Below are positions 31,502 through 40,294 of a stretch of 43,630 bases of DNA, piece by piece; positions within the stretch are counted from its first letter, which is position 1, and each line of letters opens with the position of its first letter. Under the pieces are notes generated by a model that did no database searches, had not been told where the DNA came from, and worked only from the letters and a program-made list of their open reading frames with translations. The stretch is from positions 1 through 43,630 of the forward strand of contig CALCVP010000092.1 of assembly GCA_937907705.1 (NCBI GenBank), given 5' to 3'. The DNA comes from an uncultured Prevotella sp. GTDB taxonomy: Bacteria; Bacteroidota; Bacteroidia; Bacteroidales; Bacteroidaceae. The position numbers and the translations under genes were made by a program.

Positions 31502-32008
31502 ATGAAGAAAATAGACGTTAAGCAATTAAACGACAATGTGTTTACCACCATTGGCAAAGAGTGGATGCTGGTAACGGCAGGTACAAAGGAACAGTTTAAC
31601 ATGATGACGGCTTCATGGGGCTGCATAGGATGGCTGTGGAACAAGCCTGTGGCTGTTATATTCATACGTCCTGAGCGTTTTACACATCCGCTGATAGAGG
31701 CTAACGAGGGTCTTACGCTGTCGTTCTTGGGCAATGGCGAGCAGGCACGTGCTATCTATAACTTCTGCGGCAGCAAGTCGGGTCGCGATTTTGACAAGGT
31801 AGCAGAAACAGGCTTAAAGCCTATTGTTACCGAATTGGGCAACATTACCTATGAACAGGCACGTTTGACCTTGGAGTGTAAGAAGCTTTATAAGGACAGC
31901 ATCAAGTCCGAAAGCTTTATTGACCCGGAGTTGGCCAAATGGTATGGTGGCAAGAATGGCGGATACCATGATGTGTATGTGCTTGAAATAGTCAATGCGT
32001 ATGAGTAA
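31502..32008 (+). CDS. Flavin reductase-like FMN-binding protein
   Basis: Cytoplasmic protein of 168 residues with the flavin reductase-like FMN-binding split barrel. ATG 31502 is chosen: the protein then begins MKKIDVKQLNDNVFTTIGKE, as usual for the short Bacteroidetes members, whereas the frame open from 31223 adds an unrelated stretch. Core segments are WMLVTAGTKEQFNMMTASWG (the typical N-x-M-T-(A/I)-S-W-G element), KPVAVIFIRPERFTHPLIE, and LSFLGNGEQARAIYNFCGSKSGRDFDK. Members bind FMN and reduce flavins or act on small electron acceptors; the exact substrate is unknown. It lies between the NlpC/P60 hairpin and a strong bidirectional terminator, so it appears to be a single-gene unit. Confidence 0.88.
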   Translation: MKKIDVKQLNDNVFTTIGKEWMLVTAGTKEQFNMMTASWGCIGWLWNKPVAVIFIRPERFTHPLIEANEGLTLSFLGNGEQARAIYNFCGSKSGRDFDKVAETGLKPIVTELGNITYEQARLTLECKKLYKDSIKSESFIDPELAKWYGGKNGGYHDVYVLEIVNAYE

Positions 32009-32097
32009 CCCTGCTTTGGAGTAAGCAACAGCTCACAGGGAAAATCCTTTGCAGGAATAGTGAAATCTTGCAAGTGTATTCCCTGCTTAAAGGAGAC

Positions 32098-32164
32098 AAA
32101 AAGGCTTCCTGTCAGCCTCTTCTCTCATGTGTTTCAGAGAGAAGAGGTGGCAGGAAGCCTTTTT
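32098..32164. terminator. Bidirectional terminator between convergent genes
   Basis: Long hairpin: 13-14 bp outer stem (AAAAAGGCTTCCT at 32098-32110 with 32152-32164) and an 11-bp inner stem (CCTCTTCTCTC with GAGAGAAGAGG). It has an A-run on the left and a T-run on the right, so it can terminate both the flavin reductase gene and the minus-strand cargo gene. Confidence 0.88.
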
Positions 32165-32187
32165 GTGTATAGTTGCTTCAGATAAGC

Positions 32188-35100
32188 TTATCTGTTGATG
32201 GCAATCTTTCGTGTAATGTTCTTGCCGTCAACCACAGCTTTCACTACATATACGCCAGTAGCGATGCCGTTGATGGAAACGGTGTTGCCCTTGGCTTTGG
32301 CAATGCTCTTGCCGTCAGCAGAAGCAATCTCTATTGAGGTTACGTTGTTTCCGGAAACAGTGATTTCGTTGTCTCCTTGACGCATGGTAATGCGGTCAAC
32401 AGTATTTTCGCTGATGCCGGTAGCATTGATGGTGAAGCGGTTGACATTACCTTTTACACTTGTAGGCATAACGTCATAGTACACGTCCACACGGATGGTG
32501 TGGTCAGTTCTGTTGGTGTTGCCCAAGTCGTAAGCGAAAGAGGTAGTGGTAAGCTTTTCCGCATTCTTCTTGGCACCGTCTATATAAGCATCGTATCCTG
32601 ATACAGGAAGAGCCTTGGCGTCAGGATTTTCGATGTTGAGACCAATCATCCAGTTGGCAAATACTGCTGCCGATGAAATAGGATTCCAAGTCTCGCCGTC
32701 CAGTGAGTAGATATCAGAGTAACCGGATACAGGACTGTTGTTGTCTACTGCGATAGCGGGGCTGTCCGGTGTTACGTCGTAGCAGTCGATAACGAGCTGG
32801 TAAGTGGCTTTGGCATCAATGGTGACAGGCTCTTCGAGAGCTACCTCGTTCCATTGGTTCAGCTTGTAGTCGTTGACTTCGGTCTGGCTGATAAGTGTAC
32901 CGTTCTTGTAGAGATATACAGTATAGGTGGCATCAGACAGCGGATAGAAGCGTGCAGAACGGATTACATAGCCATCGCGTCCGCGGAAAGTCTTTGACGG
33001 GTAGATAGCGCCGACCATCAAACCGTAGTTGTTTTCGGCAGGAGCTGTAACAGCTTGTGTAGAAGCAGAACCTGAGCAGTACTGTACCTGTACGCAGTCG
33101 CGGTCAGCAGGGGCATTCCATGTAGCGTTGATAGCAGTCTCGCTGGTGTTGACAACATTCACATTCTGTATAGCACTGAGCTGAGAGTCATCAGGAGTGA
33201 TGCTGATAGCTGTTGTATTGGCAGCAGACTCTTTGCCGTTGGCGTAAACGGTACTGATGCCAATGTTGTGTGTACCTTCGGAAAGGTTAGACACTACATA
33301 GTCGTTTTCGTCGGAAGAACCTACCAATTTGCCGTCGGCATAGATGTTGTAGCTCTTCACGTTGTCTTGGCTGAGGTCAGCGCCTACAGGTGTGATGGTG
33401 GCACTGATAGGCCAAGTGGCAGAATAGAGATAGTTTTGGCTCTGCATTTGCTCACCGATAGAGTAGAAGTCAGGTTCGGTAGACATACGTACCAAATCGG
33501 TATAGCCCTCTGTGGCATGTCCGTAGTCAAGACCGTTGATGCTTTGCGAAGCCGTTGTAACAGCCACTTCGGTAGCCACGATAAGATCATTGTCAGGAAG
33601 GTTTTGCGGAGTGTCCAACTTCACGGTGTTGCGTGCACCGTAGTTGATGTTGCCTGTTATAGGCTGTGTGTATATCAACTTCAGTTTTCCGTCGTTGTCG
33701 TGGGTGTACAGGTTGATTTTCCATCCGCCTTGCTCTTCCAGTGGGTAGAAGCCTACCGAGGTAATCTGTTGACCCTTGTATGCGTCAAGTGTCGTTTTGT
33801 CAAAGCGCACACCAGTTTCATAGCTTACACCGTCCAGGCCAAGACCGAAGGTCTCTATGCTGGCAGTGTTGGCGTCAAAGTAAGAGAGTGTGCTGAAGTT
33901 GCTCTCAGGTGCGCTCCACTCCACGTATGCAGAGTTGTAGCCACGCTGGCGTGTGAAGAGACCTTCCGGTGCAGAGAGTTGCTTGTCTGCTACTGTCAGG
34001 GCTGTTTCTTCGCTCTTGCCGGATTCGTCAGTGCCGTATATTGCGCTGACAGTGTATTTGTGCTCACCGTTTGCTACGTTGGCATCAACGAACGACTGTC
34101 CGTCTATGGCAGCAGTGTTCACTTTCTCGCCATCTCGATATACGTTGTAGCCCGTGATTCCTTGTGCAGCAACATTGGGCTTCCATGTTACGAGTACCGA
34201 CTTGATGCCGGACAGCTGTGTGGCTTTTACGCTTACAGGGCAGAGACCGTTGGACGCCTGGTTGAACTTCACGACCATAGACTGCACGGAGATAGAGTAG
34301 TTGCCCTGCTCGTCCTTGTCGTCATTGTAGTATTGGAAGCCCATGATATTGTCGTCTGCGGAGATGGTAGCGGCGCGGCTGATTTGGTAAAGAGGTTTTC
34401 CTTCGCTGTCTGTCGGGCTTTCAGGATTGACGAATATGTGGCGGTCTGCAAGGTCAATGCCCTTGTCTTGCAGATATTTGTAAGCGTATGCCCCTTTTCC
34501 GTCTTGATAGATATATGCCAAGTCATTGTTGGCACACATGACAGTACTTTTGTCGCTGATGTCAAAGAAGTCAAAGTCGCCGGTATCGTCGGCAGGGAAT
34601 ACCACGCTCTTTGTGCCAGTATTCATGTCATAGATGGCACTGATGCCATAATTGTCACCCACTTGTGTCCAGCCACCGAAGTAGAGCAGTTTGCTGCCAT
34701 CTGGTGTAAACTTGCGGCCTGAGCTCCATGGCGACTCATCGTTGGTCAGCGTGGTGTAGCTACCATCTGGTCCCCAAAAGCAGGCTTGGCGGTTTTGGTC
34801 TTGTATCCATCCTGCTACATACTGTCCATCGGGTGAAATGGCATAAGGCATGGAGATGCCGTTTTTGTCGTTGAGCTTGCGAAGAATCTTGCCGTCCTTC
34901 CATACATAGCCTATGTATTGTCCGTTTTCTTCGATATGACCGGTTATGTATTGTCCGTCAGGTGAGATAGAACTGGCTCCGGCTGCGCTTACCGTGGCGG
35001 TAGGCATTTCCAAGCGAACCCATTTCTTGCCGTCCCAGTAGCCTGCAAGACTGATGGATGCACCGTTGGAACGATAGGTGTTGTCGGTATATTCACCTGC

Positions 35101-35364
35101 TACAATACCATCGTTGGAGATAGAATAAGCTAATGAAGGGTTAGAAGGATCGAGCAGTTGGATTTCGTTGCTTTCCAAGTTCCAGCGGAAACCGTAGCGT
35201 TCATCGCTGTAGTCAGCGTAAACACCACATGCCCATTTGCCGTTAGGTGAGGTGGCAACGATGTAGTACTCGTTGGGAGTAGTCATTACCATGGGCTTGA
35301 CTGCTGTCTGTGCCCAGGCGGCACCACTCATGAGAAGTGATGCGAGAAGTAATTTATTCCTCAT
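32188..35364 (-). CDS. Large secreted HAF-like / fibronectin III protein with T9SS sorting domain
   Basis: Surface or secreted protein of 1058 residues. After a signal peptide (MRNKLLLASLLMSGAAWAQ), residues about 25-370 carry HAF-like repeats of the form S-P-(D/N)-G-(Q/K)-x-x-x-G (SPNGKWACGVYA, SPDGQYITGHIE, SPDGQYVAGWIQ), as in the gene at 1961. Fibronectin III-like modules follow (VLVTWKPN with YNVYRDGEKV; AYVEWSAP; INATWNAP), interleaved with beta-sandwich segments around 500-640 and 800-930 (ITSVGFYPLEEQGGWKINLY; IRSARFYPLSDATYTVYLY) that resemble each other. The last 75 residues are a T9SS type A sorting domain (GVYVVKAVVDGKNITRKI). No protease motif is seen, so an adhesin or binding protein is the best guess. 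Confidence 0.85.
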   Translation of the reverse strand: MRNKLLLASLLMSGAAWAQTAVKPMVMTTPNEYYIVATSPNGKWACGVYADYSDERYGFRWNLESNEIQLLDPSNPSLAYSISNDGIVAGEYTDNTYRSNGASISLAGYWDGKKWVRLEMPTATVSAAGASSISPDGQYITGHIEENGQYIGYVWKDGKILRKLNDKNGISMPYAISPDGQYVAGWIQDQNRQACFWGPDGSYTTLTNDESPWSSGRKFTPDGSKLLYFGGWTQVGDNYGISAIYDMNTGTKSVVFPADDTGDFDFFDISDKSTVMCANNDLAYIYQDGKGAYAYKYLQDKGIDLADRHIFVNPESPTDSEGKPLYQISRAATISADDNIMGFQYYNDDKDEQGNYSISVQSMVVKFNQASNGLCPVSVKATQLSGIKSVLVTWKPNVAAQGITGYNVYRDGEKVNTAAIDGQSFVDANVANGEHKYTVSAIYGTDESGKSEETALTVADKQLSAPEGLFTRQRGYNSAYVEWSAPESNFSTLSYFDANTASIETFGLGLDGVSYETGVRFDKTTLDAYKGQQITSVGFYPLEEQGGWKINLYTHDNDGKLKLIYTQPITGNINYGARNTVKLDTPQNLPDNDLIVATEVAVTTASQSINGLDYGHATEGYTDLVRMSTEPDFYSIGEQMQSQNYLYSATWPISATITPVGADLSQDNVKSYNIYADGKLVGSSDENDYVVSNLSEGTHNIGISTVYANGKESAANTTAISITPDDSQLSAIQNVNVVNTSETAINATWNAPADRDCVQVQYCSGSASTQAVTAPAENNYGLMVGAIYPSKTFRGRDGYVIRSARFYPLSDATYTVYLYKNGTLISQTEVNDYKLNQWNEVALEEPVTIDAKATYQLVIDCYDVTPDSPAIAVDNNSPVSGYSDIYSLDGETWNPISSAAVFANWMIGLNIENPDAKALPVSGYDAYIDGAKKNAEKLTTTSFAYDLGNTNRTDHTIRVDVYYDVMPTSVKGNVNRFTINATGISENTVDRITMRQGDNEITVSGNNVTSIEIASADGKSIAKAKGNTVSINGIATGVYVVKAVVDGKNITRKIAINR

Positions 35365-35425
35365 AATTTAATTGTATAAAGTGAAACTAAAAGATAAATC
35401 TTTATTGAAATCTTCATTGATATGG

Positions 35426-35480
35426 AAACAAGCAGATAAGCAATTCGTAGAAACGAGCTGTTTGCTTATCTGCTTGTTTT
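35426..35480 (-). terminator. Terminator between the two minus-strand cargo genes
   Basis: Perfect 18-bp inverted repeat (35426-35443 with 35462-35479) around an 18-nt loop, with T-rich sequence on the distal side in both orientations. It lies about 43 nt beyond the stop of the 35523-38129 gene and upstream of the 32188-35364 gene, so the two are probably separate transcripts. Confidence 0.75.
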
Positions 35481-35522
35481 GTTTATTGCTTGATGCTAAT
35501 AATTAATGTATCAGGCATTGTA

Positions 35523-38129
35523 TTATTTTACGCGATACTTGTAAGCATCGGCTTTGCCGTTTTTCTCTACACACACAATGTAAGTGGCTGGTGCCAACTG
35601 ACCGAGGTCTACACTGTTTGTGTTGTTCTTGGTGCAAACCTTTTGGCCGTTTGCTGCAAATACGGTAACATTGGCATTGCTGCCCAATGTCAGGATATTG
35701 TTGGCAAAGGTTGCTTTTACAGTACCGTCAACGGTAACAGCGTTTACACCGGTAGCAAAGCTCTGGATATCCTTAATCTTGACATCAATGGTATCAGAGA
35801 TGGCATGACCGAATTTGTAAGTAGTTACAACGTATGCCTTTACGTCATAGCCGTAGAGTGCAACAGTTGCATTGTTGGCATTTACATCGGTGGTGTCAAG
35901 TTCTGATACCTGCGCATCGTCAAAGTAGATACTGTTCTTGACAAAGCCGTATTTCTCGGTGTCTTCAGGATTCTTCCATGCCAAGTTTGCGTAATAAGTC
36001 TTTTGGATATTTACAAAAGAACCGGTAGTCTCAACCTTGCCGCCTGCGAGCTTGAGGTCTGTTACAGCAGGAAGGTCGGTGTGTACAGTAACGTTAATTG
36101 GGCTGGAAGAGTAGTAGCCAGTCCATACTTGCTCAGCATTGTCGCCGTCAGCAGAGAGAGGACCTTCTGAAGAGGTAGAGAACAGAGGCTGTACAAAGTA
36201 GGTGTAAGTGCCGTTCTTCAAACTCTTGTCTTGATAGATGCACATGCCGGATTCCTCATCGTACACGTCGAAGAGACCGACAGTATCGATAGGCAGACCG
36301 TCGCGGTAGACAACAACCTTGCAGTCTTGTGTATATGCAAGTTGAGGAACAGAGAATGCAAGGTCAACAGTGTTGACAAGGTCAGGATTAACCTGTGAAG
36401 CTACAATCTCTGTATAGGTCATCTCGTCCATGTTGGCAAAGTCAGCATAGTAGTTGCGCTGTGGCAGACCTGAATTAGACCATTTGTCGTTAGAATAGGT
36501 GTAACTATTGGCATGTACAATGTCTTTGTTGCCGTCGACCAAAGTGTATTCTGTCTTGAACTCAGGAACAGCGTTGCCTTCAGCATTGAAGTCGCTCTTC
36601 TCGTAAGTCTTCAGCACGTCATTGTCATAAGTCCATGTTTCCAATTGCTTGCCAGTGTATTTGGGCTCACCGGGGAAGTCGGGATCTTCTCCTACGGTGT
36701 ATTGGTACTCTTCTATCTTGTTGCCGTTTTCATCATAGGTGATGTCTGCCTGATATTTGTATGAATCATACGCACCGTCAGATGTGTACTGCAAAAGGTT
36801 CTTGTTTTCATCGTATGAAACGTAGGTAAACTTCTGGAGCAGTGCGTCAGTGCTCTTGGCATGTTCCTCTTTGCTTGCCAAGGTTCCGTCTTCATTGTAG
36901 GTGTACAGGTAATACCGGTTGCCCAAATCCTCTTTTACAAGTTTGCCTGTTGCATCATATTCATAGCTTTCGCAGTTTTTTGTCTTCTGCCAAGCAAACT
37001 CGTCAAAGTCGTAGAGTCCCCATTGGTAGGAGTCCATATTGGTACAGTTGCCATTCTCGTCGAAAGTATATTTGTATGTGCTTGTAGGTGCAAAGTTATC
37101 AGTAACACCACCGTATTCGCTATATTCGCGTCCAAGAGTAATGCTGCCTACTACCTTGCCGTTGGTATTGTAGTAGTATAAACTGCGAGAGGACACAACG
37201 TCAGAAGAGATGTCGCCCATAGAGCTGCCGAAAAACTCTTTCTTGATGAGGAAGCGTGTCTGTTTTTTCTCTTCTGCAGGAGGGGTAGCCTCTGTACCGT
37301 CGGCTGTTGACTTGCCGTATGAAGCAGCGTAGAGGAGGTCAGACAGGTCGCCTTTCAGTGCCACGGTCTTGGCATCGGTGTCGAAAGTCAATACTTTCTT
37401 GCCTGCTATAAGGTACACGGTTTTGCCGTCTTCAGCTGCAATCAAGCTGTTGCTTGCAGACCAAGTGGAAGTAACAGTCTTGTTTTCTACAACAGGAGTT
37501 ACGGTAAAGTCGGCAGCTACTTTGAAGAGGCTGGCATATACTGAAGCCCCGTCTTGGTAATTCTGGAGGAGGTAGAAGCCTCCGTTGTTGTCTGAAGTGA
37601 TGGCTTGGTACTGTCCGTCAAGAGTTGCAACCTTGGTCATCTGACCGTCTGTCTGGTTTACCGAGTACAATTCTGTAACATAGGCATTGTCATCGTTGAG
37701 ATTGACTTCAATAGCATACATGGTGTTGCTCTTGCTGTCGTATGCCATGCCGGAAGGGTTGTAGCCAGGCTTGCCGTATTTATAAGAGAAATTGTTGACC
37801 ACAACGGTCTTGCCGGTAGTGAAGTTGATGGTGACCAACGCATTGTTTTCATCATAAGTGTCAGGGTCCATCTGTGTAACAAAAGCAAAGTATTTGTCGC
37901 CAGCTGTTACACCGCATTTTACTTCTTGCGCATCAGCGTAGGCAAAGTCGCTTGGAGTAAGGGTTGTAACTTCATTGGTGTTGACTTTGTCAAGGTCTAC
38001 CGATGTAGGTTGGGCTCCTTTGCTGTAGGATGAGAGCAAACCATACACTACATTGTCGGCCAATGCTGCCGTGGAGAAGCTAAAGGCTATCAATGCAGCA
38101 GCGAAAGATCTAAGTAAACAATGTTTCAT
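35523..38129 (-). CDS. Secreted propeller/YD-like repeat protein with T9SS sorting domain
   Basis: Secreted protein of 868 residues. A signal peptide ends in AALA. Residues about 25-290 look like a beta-propeller (YAFVTQMDP-like blades; NPSGMAYDSKSNTMYAIEVN; LFKVAADFTVTPVV). Residues about 340-560 contain YD/RHS-like repeats with the pattern Y-x-(Y/F)-(D/N)-(E)-(N/D)-G (YKYTFDENGNCTNMDS, YLYTYNEDGTLASKEE, ADITYDENGNKIEEYQ). Fn3-like strands follow, and the end is a T9SS sorting domain (NVTVFAANGQKVCTKNN, ATYIVCVEKNGKADAYKYRV). A short Ala/Pro/Glu/Lys linker near 285 joins the propeller to the YD part. Such proteins are probably surface binding or shielding molecules; no catalytic motif is seen. 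It has its own consensus promoter and is divergent from the Omp28-like/subtilase operon. Confidence 0.85.
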   Translation of the reverse strand: MKHCLLRSFAAALIAFSFSTAALADNVVYGLLSSYSKGAQPTSVDLDKVNTNEVTTLTPSDFAYADAQEVKCGVTAGDKYFAFVTQMDPDTYDENNALVTINFTTGKTVVVNNFSYKYGKPGYNPSGMAYDSKSNTMYAIEVNLNDDNAYVTELYSVNQTDGQMTKVATLDGQYQAITSDNNGGFYLLQNYQDGASVYASLFKVAADFTVTPVVENKTVTSTWSASNSLIAAEDGKTVYLIAGKKVLTFDTDAKTVALKGDLSDLLYAASYGKSTADGTEATPPAEEKKQTRFLIKKEFFGSSMGDISSDVVSSRSLYYYNTNGKVVGSITLGREYSEYGGVTDNFAPTSTYKYTFDENGNCTNMDSYQWGLYDFDEFAWQKTKNCESYEYDATGKLVKEDLGNRYYLYTYNEDGTLASKEEHAKSTDALLQKFTYVSYDENKNLLQYTSDGAYDSYKYQADITYDENGNKIEEYQYTVGEDPDFPGEPKYTGKQLETWTYDNDVLKTYEKSDFNAEGNAVPEFKTEYTLVDGNKDIVHANSYTYSNDKWSNSGLPQRNYYADFANMDEMTYTEIVASQVNPDLVNTVDLAFSVPQLAYTQDCKVVVYRDGLPIDTVGLFDVYDEESGMCIYQDKSLKNGTYTYFVQPLFSTSSEGPLSADGDNAEQVWTGYYSSSPINVTVHTDLPAVTDLKLAGGKVETTGSFVNIQKTYYANLAWKNPEDTEKYGFVKNSIYFDDAQVSELDTTDVNANNATVALYGYDVKAYVVTTYKFGHAISDTIDVKIKDIQSFATGVNAVTVDGTVKATFANNILTLGSNANVTVFAANGQKVCTKNNTNSVDLGQLAPATYIVCVEKNGKADAYKYRVK

Positions 38130-38170
38130 AAAAAATGTGTTTTGGTTAAAGTATTTTCATTGTACAAGTG

Positions 38171-38200
38171 CAAAGATAAGTAAATTATTTAAAATACCAA
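38171..38200 (-). promoter_or_regulatory. Promoter of the propeller/YD protein gene
   Basis: On the minus strand: -33 TTG (38200-38198), an exact 19-nt spacer and consensus -7 TATCTTTG (38178-38171). The leader is only about 35 nt. Confidence 0.7.
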
Positions 38201-38229
38201 CGATTGTTAAAAGAAAAAGTGAAAAAATG

Positions 38230-38260
38230 TTGTTTGTATGTGTGAAAAATATTATTTTTG
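38230..38260 (+). promoter_or_regulatory. Promoter of the Omp28-like/subtilase operon
   Basis: -33 TTG at 38230-38232, a 20-nt spacer and -7 TATTTTTG at 38253-38260. It is back to back with the minus-strand promoter at 38171-38200, with about 30 nt between the two -33 elements. Confidence 0.65.
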
Positions 38261-38338
38261 CAACAAAATAAATGCGATGGATTACATTTGGTAACCATTT
38301 CATAAATGAGAACTTGTATCTATTAAAAAATATAAATG

Positions 38339-40276
38339 ATGAACAAATTTTACTTGGGAGTAGCTTCTGCGTTGTTGTTATTAGCAACCAATATCAATGC
38401 TACAGAGATTGGCTATGCCAAAGAGAAGATTAACCGTGCATACACATTCCGCCTTGGCTCCACTACAAAGCAGGGACAGGCTATCCGCCTGAGTCATGCC
38501 AAGTTGCAGGCACTGAAAGGCAAGACGATTGACTTTGCCGAATTTGTGGTTGGTTCCAAGAATACAACGGGGGGCACAATAGATGCTTTTATCACCACAT
38601 CGCTCGATGATGCTCCAGTGGCAGAGGGTACAGTAAAGATAACAAAGGCCTTGTCGAAGCTGAAATGGACGCTTGACAAGCCTTACACCATTACCGGGGA
38701 TGAACAGGAGCTGTATATTGGCTTTACGGGAGACATCAAGACCTCTTACAAATTGTTGATTTCTGACGGATCTTATGACATAGACGGTTGCAACTTTGCC
38801 TATAAAGACGGTGCGTGGGTAGATACTTACGGCATGGGGCAGGGTAGTGCACATATCTATATTAATGTAGAAGGTGTGGCAGATTATCCTGATGTAATAA
38901 TGGGCAAGAGCAATTTTGACGCTTACTTTAAGGCTGGCGATGCCAACGACATTTCAGCACGCTTTGTCAATGCCGGCACAACAGCCATCAAGAGCTTTGA
39001 TGCCAAGGTAACAGTGGGCGACAATGTATCTACACAGCATTTTGACAATTTGACCATCAACCCGAAAGATACTTACAGCTTCAAGGTGGAAGGTGTCAAT
39101 TCTGATGAAGAAGGTCAGAGAGACGTTCGTGTGGATATCGTCAATGTGAATGGTGGCGATAATGATATAGATTCTTCAGACAATGTGTCCAGTGGCAGTG
39201 TATTCTTCTATCCTCACAATATGGAGCGTTCGGTATTGGTAGAGGGCTTTACAGGACAGGATTGTCCTAACTGTCCTAATGGACACCTCGTTATCAACAA
39301 CGCTATCAATACGGCAGAAGCAAGCCTGAGTGATAAAATCATAGAGGTAAGCCATCATGCTGGTTATTATCCAGACATCTTCACCATGTCAGAAGACGAT
39401 TCTTACCGTTTCTATTACAGTAATCCTGCCAGCACGTTTGCACCGGCAGTAATGGTAAACAGAAATGCCGATGCTTCCATCTCGTCATTTCCTGTGATAC
39501 AAATTGAATATGCAAATATATGCAACTTGATTTACCATGCTGCACAAAGCAAGCCGTATGTATCACTTAACTTGGCTACTGAATTGGATAAGGATACCCG
39601 TGAGCTGAAAGTAAAGTTCCAGATAAAGCCTCACACCACAATGCCTACCGACCATACCTTGTTTAATGTATTCCTTGTACAAGACAGTTTGGTGGCATAT
39701 CAGTCGAACGGTGGCAGCGATTATATCCATAATCGTGTGTTCCGTGGTACATTGACAGACAATAGCTGGGGATTGGTGGTAGACGATTTGACCCCTGGCA
39801 AGGTAGTTACATGGGAGAAGACCATTACTATTCCAGAGAAAATACACTCAAGTTATTGGACTGATGATTTGATAGACGGAACCGGAATGTACAGCGGCAA
39901 GTATAAGGTGGATCAGGTGGATATAGCGACTGTGCTCAAAAACATGACTTTGGTGGCATACGTTGCACAATATGACAATACCGACAACTCGAAAAACATT
40001 GTTTACAACAGTGTGGAGGTTAAGTTGGGTGAGTCGTACAAGCAAGCCGGTTTTGGCGAAGCAACCGCTGTGAAAGGTGTTACTGCAGATGACCAGCCCG
40101 CGGCTATCAGTGTAGAAAACGGTAAAGTGCGTGTGCAAGGCGATTGCAGCAAGGTCAGCGTGTACAATCTTGCAGGTGCTCAAGTGGACGCTAACGCTAC
40201 ACTTTCTGGCGGAGTATATATCGTAAAGGCTATTGTCGGAGGCAAGCAAATAGCCAAGAAAGTATTGGTAAGATAA
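38339..40276 (+). CDS. Omp28-like thioredoxin-fold protein with T9SS sorting domain (paralogue)
   Basis: Secreted protein of 645 residues. Two adjacent ATGs (38336, 38339) are possible starts; the second gives MNKFYLGVASALLLLATNINA as signal. Its architecture matches the gene at 4856: an N-terminal beta-sandwich (AFITTSLDDAPVAEGTVKIT, QELYIGFTGDIKTSYK), a CARDB-like segment near 200-290, then the Omp28/thioredoxin domain with RSVLVEGFTGQDCPNCPNGH (CxxC at 309/312) and the cis-Pro region TFAPAVMVNRN. A T9SS sorting domain closes it (GVYIVKAIVGGKQIAKKV). The CxxC is CPNC here and CGNC in the paralogue. The subtilase gene follows after 18 nt, so both are exported together; an oxidoreductase role in surface protein folding is possible but untested. 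Confidence 0.82.
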   Translation: MNKFYLGVASALLLLATNINATEIGYAKEKINRAYTFRLGSTTKQGQAIRLSHAKLQALKGKTIDFAEFVVGSKNTTGGTIDAFITTSLDDAPVAEGTVKITKALSKLKWTLDKPYTITGDEQELYIGFTGDIKTSYKLLISDGSYDIDGCNFAYKDGAWVDTYGMGQGSAHIYINVEGVADYPDVIMGKSNFDAYFKAGDANDISARFVNAGTTAIKSFDAKVTVGDNVSTQHFDNLTINPKDTYSFKVEGVNSDEEGQRDVRVDIVNVNGGDNDIDSSDNVSSGSVFFYPHNMERSVLVEGFTGQDCPNCPNGHLVINNAINTAEASLSDKIIEVSHHAGYYPDIFTMSEDDSYRFYYSNPASTFAPAVMVNRNADASISSFPVIQIEYANICNLIYHAAQSKPYVSLNLATELDKDTRELKVKFQIKPHTTMPTDHTLFNVFLVQDSLVAYQSNGGSDYIHNRVFRGTLTDNSWGLVVDDLTPGKVVTWEKTITIPEKIHSSYWTDDLIDGTGMYSGKYKVDQVDIATVLKNMTLVAYVAQYDNTDNSKNIVYNSVEVKLGESYKQAGFGEATAVKGVTADDQPAAISVENGKVRVQGDCSKVSVYNLAGAQVDANATLSGGVYIVKAIVGGKQIAKKVLVR

Positions 40277-40294
40277 TATTATCATTGTTTATTT

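Noticed and set aside
33268..34722. 484-codon open frame on the plus strand opposite the large HAF/Fn3 gene
   Set aside because: It is antisense to a gene with a clear signal peptide, repeats and T9SS domain. Its translation is Val/Cys/His-rich with no domain, as expected for an antisense shadow.
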